This document shows, piece by piece, positions 6,137 to 7,071 of a stretch of DNA of 7,071 nt. The notes below the pieces were generated by a model. It did no database searches and was not told where the DNA came from. It was given only the letters and a program-made list of their open reading frames with translations. The translations under genes and the position numbers were made by a program. Origin of the DNA: SIG452 sp045580405 (GTDB taxonomy: Bacteria; Bacillota; Clostridia; UMGS1840); assembly GCA_045580405.1 (NCBI GenBank), contig JAZNNT010000080.1:1-7071 (forward strand). The letters run 5' to 3'. The stretch's first letter is position 1. The number at the start of each line of letters is the position of its first letter.

Positions 6137-6427
6137 TTATTGTTCTAAATGATGTTTTTCATTGGAAACAGCAATATTGATTTGTGCCTTGGACGGCTTT
6201 TGCGTTACATAAACCACCTCAACGCTGCTTCCTTCCGGGGGCACAAAAGCTTTCACAGGAATCCATTTTCGCTTTGTATATGTTTTATCGTGGACTGTGT
6301 ATTGTACCTTGATGATATGAGGAAAAAACGCGCCGTCCAACGCATGACGTCTGAACGGTTTGGTATTCACCTTAAGCCACCATTGCTTGGAAACCGAAAC
6401 CACGGTCCCCATTGTTTTCTGTTGCAT
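6137..6427 (-). CDS. Small conserved hypothetical protein (96 residues)
   Basis: A 96-residue cytosolic protein with no signal peptide or membrane helix. It starts GTVVSVSKQWWLKVNTKPFR, has a central stretch with FPHIIKVQYTV and YTKRKWIPV, and then VPPEGSSVEVVYVTQKPSKAQI. Alternating strands with a K-W pair and the SSVEVVYVTQKPSKA pattern suggest a small all-beta fold, reminiscent of the soluble beta domain of DUF3592-like proteins. I recall similar short proteins in clostridial genomes, without known function. The frame is open to 6454, but AAGGAGG at 6433-6439, five bases before the ATG at 6427, decides the shorter start. It lies 23 bases after the ElaA-like gene and 11 bases before the acyltransferase-like gene, with its stop inside the latter's ribosome site, so it is almost surely co-transcribed. 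It has net positive charge (many Lys/Arg), so RNA or protein binding is possible but unsupported. Confidence 0.8.
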   Translation of the reverse strand: MQQKTMGTVVSVSKQWWLKVNTKPFRRHALDGAFFPHIIKVQYTVHDKTYTKRKWIPVKAFVPPEGSSVEVVYVTQKPSKAQINIAVSNEKHHLEQ

Positions 6428-6432
6428 AACAT

Positions 6433-6439
6433 CCTCCTT
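6433..6439 (-). promoter_or_regulatory. Shine-Dalgarno site deciding the start of the 96-residue gene
   Basis: AAGGAGG on the minus strand lies five bases before the ATG at 6427. It is inside the longer open frame (ATG at 6454), so initiation at 6427 is preferred; the longer form would overlap the stop codon of the upstream gene. Confidence 0.8.
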
Positions 6440-6450
6440 AGTTAACAATA

Positions 6451-6885
6451 TCACAGCAGCAGTTTCTCCATGGATATATGGATAACGCCCTCCTCCAAAA
6501 ACTCATCGGAAACAGTGGAAAAGCCGAGCTTTTTGTAAAAGTCTTCTGCTTGCTTTTGCGCATGAAGAGTGATTTTTTTGCAAGAAAAATGCTGTTTAAT
6601 CGCCTTCATACTTTTAAGCATCAACTGACGTCCCAATCCTTTACCATGCTCCAGGGTTAATACCCGTCCTACCGACACCACCTCCGGCTCTGAAAGAAAT
6701 GCCCGCAAATACGCCGTAACACGGTTGCCGTCACAAAAAAAGCAATGAAGACTCTTATAATCCACATCATCCAAATCCTGGCAAATAATATGTTGCTCCA
6801 ATAAGAACACTTCCGCCCTGGATTTGATAATTTCATATAATTCTTCCAAGGATAGCTCAGAAAAGCTTTTCGTAACCAGTTCCAT
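6451..6885 (-). CDS. GNAT family N-acetyltransferase, ElaA-like
   Basis: A 144-residue single-domain GNAT. The N-terminal part has LYEIIKSRAEVFLLEQHIICQDLDDVD (about 16-42), matching the ElaA pattern of R..VF..EQ...Q.LD..D. The acetyl-CoA-binding strand and loop are VGRVLTLEHGKGLGRQLM at 72-89 (V-x-x-x-x-x-G-K-G-L-G-R), followed by a helix. AEDFYKKLGF at 113-122 is the usual C-terminal GNAT motif. It should transfer an acetyl group from acetyl-CoA to an amine; the substrate is unknown, as for most ElaA relatives. The start is ATG at 6885, with GGAGG at 6891-6895 five bases upstream; a TTG four codons earlier overlaps that site and is unlikely. It is the first gene of a three-gene minus-strand unit, with a promoter candidate at 6949-6977. 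Length is normal for the family (about 150 residues). Confidence 0.88.
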   Translation of the reverse strand: MELVTKSFSELSLEELYEIIKSRAEVFLLEQHIICQDLDDVDYKSLHCFFCDGNRVTAYLRAFLSEPEVVSVGRVLTLEHGKGLGRQLMLKSMKAIKQHFSCKKITLHAQKQAEDFYKKLGFSTVSDEFLEEGVIHISMEKLLL

Positions 6886-6890
6886 ATCAG

Positions 6891-6895
6891 CCTCC
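6891..6895 (-). promoter_or_regulatory. Shine-Dalgarno site deciding the ElaA-like start
   Basis: GGAGG on the minus strand, five bases before the ATG at 6885. It would fall in the first codons of an alternative TTG start at 6897, which is therefore rejected. Confidence 0.75.
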
Positions 6896-6948
6896 AAACT
6901 GCGCCTACTTCGACGCCGCTTAACAAAACATAAAAATTGTAGTTTGAT

Positions 6949-6977
6949 ATTATGTAATTTATTCTAAAATGAGTGAA
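6949..6977 (-). promoter_or_regulatory. Possible promoter of the ElaA-small protein-acyltransferase unit
   Basis: On the minus strand TTCACT (6977-6972, four of six) is followed after 17 bases by CATAAT (6954-6949, five of six). The region is A/T-rich and leaves a leader of about 55-60 bases before the ATG at 6885. Weaker alternatives overlap it, such as TTGGCA near 6990 paired with TTTTAG, so the exact boxes are uncertain. Confidence 0.5.
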
Positions 6978-7001
6978 CGATTTAGATGCCAACCATTTTT
7001 A

Positions 7002-7071
7002 ATGAATTGACAACTTCGTTGTCATGAATTGGCTCTGCCATGAATTCTCGCTACTGCTCCATGAATTGAAT
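7002..7071. repeat. Interspersed ATGAATT repeat array with short hairpin spacers (continues past window edge)
   Basis: ATGAATT occurs four times, starting at 7002, 7024, 7040 and 7061, in about 65 bases; the first and last are ATGAATTGA. The spacer at 7009-7023 is a perfect hairpin (GACAAC, TTC, GTTGTC). The spacer at 7031-7039 is GGC-TCT-GCC. The third (7047-7060) has only a minimal GC...GC symmetry. No open frame covers it. The layout resembles a dispersed intergenic palindromic repeat, seen here only in part. Confidence 0.6.

Noticed and set aside
6428..6454. Longer start (ATG at 6454) for the 96-residue gene
   Set aside because: AAGGAGG lies at 6433-6439 inside this extension and serves the ATG at 6427; the longer form would overlap the upstream stop codon.
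6669..6992. 107-residue minus-strand open frame overlapping the ElaA-like gene and its upstream region
   Set aside because: Out of frame with the clear GNAT motifs and has no family resemblance. It runs through the A/T-rich promoter region.
7002..7071. CRISPR array
   Set aside because: The repeat is only 7-9 bases, spacers are 9-15 bases and partly palindromic, and there are no cas genes nearby.

Overview
The window looks like a chromosomal segment of a low-to-moderate GC anaerobic Bacillota, most likely a gut-type Clostridia (Oscillospirales-like) genome. The grounds are strong AGGAGG ribosome sites, a T-box leader, a Cthe_2159-type lipoprotein and a Bacillus/Clostridia-style SDR mannonate oxidoreductase. 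The taxonomic call is inference from gene families only.

Layout: (1) 14-868, plus strand: an SDR D-mannonate oxidoreductase (UxuB/YjmF type), the only plus-strand gene and probably the end of a hexuronate operon starting outside the window. (2) 875-919: a perfect 20-bp hairpin that can terminate both convergent units. (3) 914-3226, minus strand: a 770-residue protein joining an N-terminal XRE helix-turn-helix, a cupin and a complete AMP-forming acyl-CoA synthetase. (4) 3253-3583: its control region, with a near-consensus promoter and a full T-box leader (Stem I, II, III, T-box sequence, intrinsic terminator). (5) 3622-5214, minus strand: a secreted Cthe_2159-family lipoprotein with a proline-rich tail. 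(6) 5307-6885, minus strand: a compact three-gene unit encoding an ElaA-like GNAT, a small conserved protein and a GNAT_C-type acyltransferase. (7) 6886-7071: a promoter candidate and, at the edge, an array of ATGAATT repeats with hairpin spacers.

The most interesting part is the T-box in front of the regulator/cupin/acyl-CoA synthetase fusion. T-boxes normally control aminoacyl-tRNA synthetases and amino-acid biosynthesis or transport genes. Here uncharged tRNA appears to switch on a carboxylic-acid-activating enzyme. The best-placed specifier triplet reads GUA (valine), and the UGGU bulge fits a tRNA with A at position 73, as in tRNA-Val. One model is that amino-acid starvation induces activation of a branched-chain (or aryl) acid to its CoA thioester, which a ketoacid:ferredoxin oxidoreductase could reductively carboxylate toward an amino acid. 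The T-box is directly visible; the specifier assignment is tentative and the pathway model is inference.
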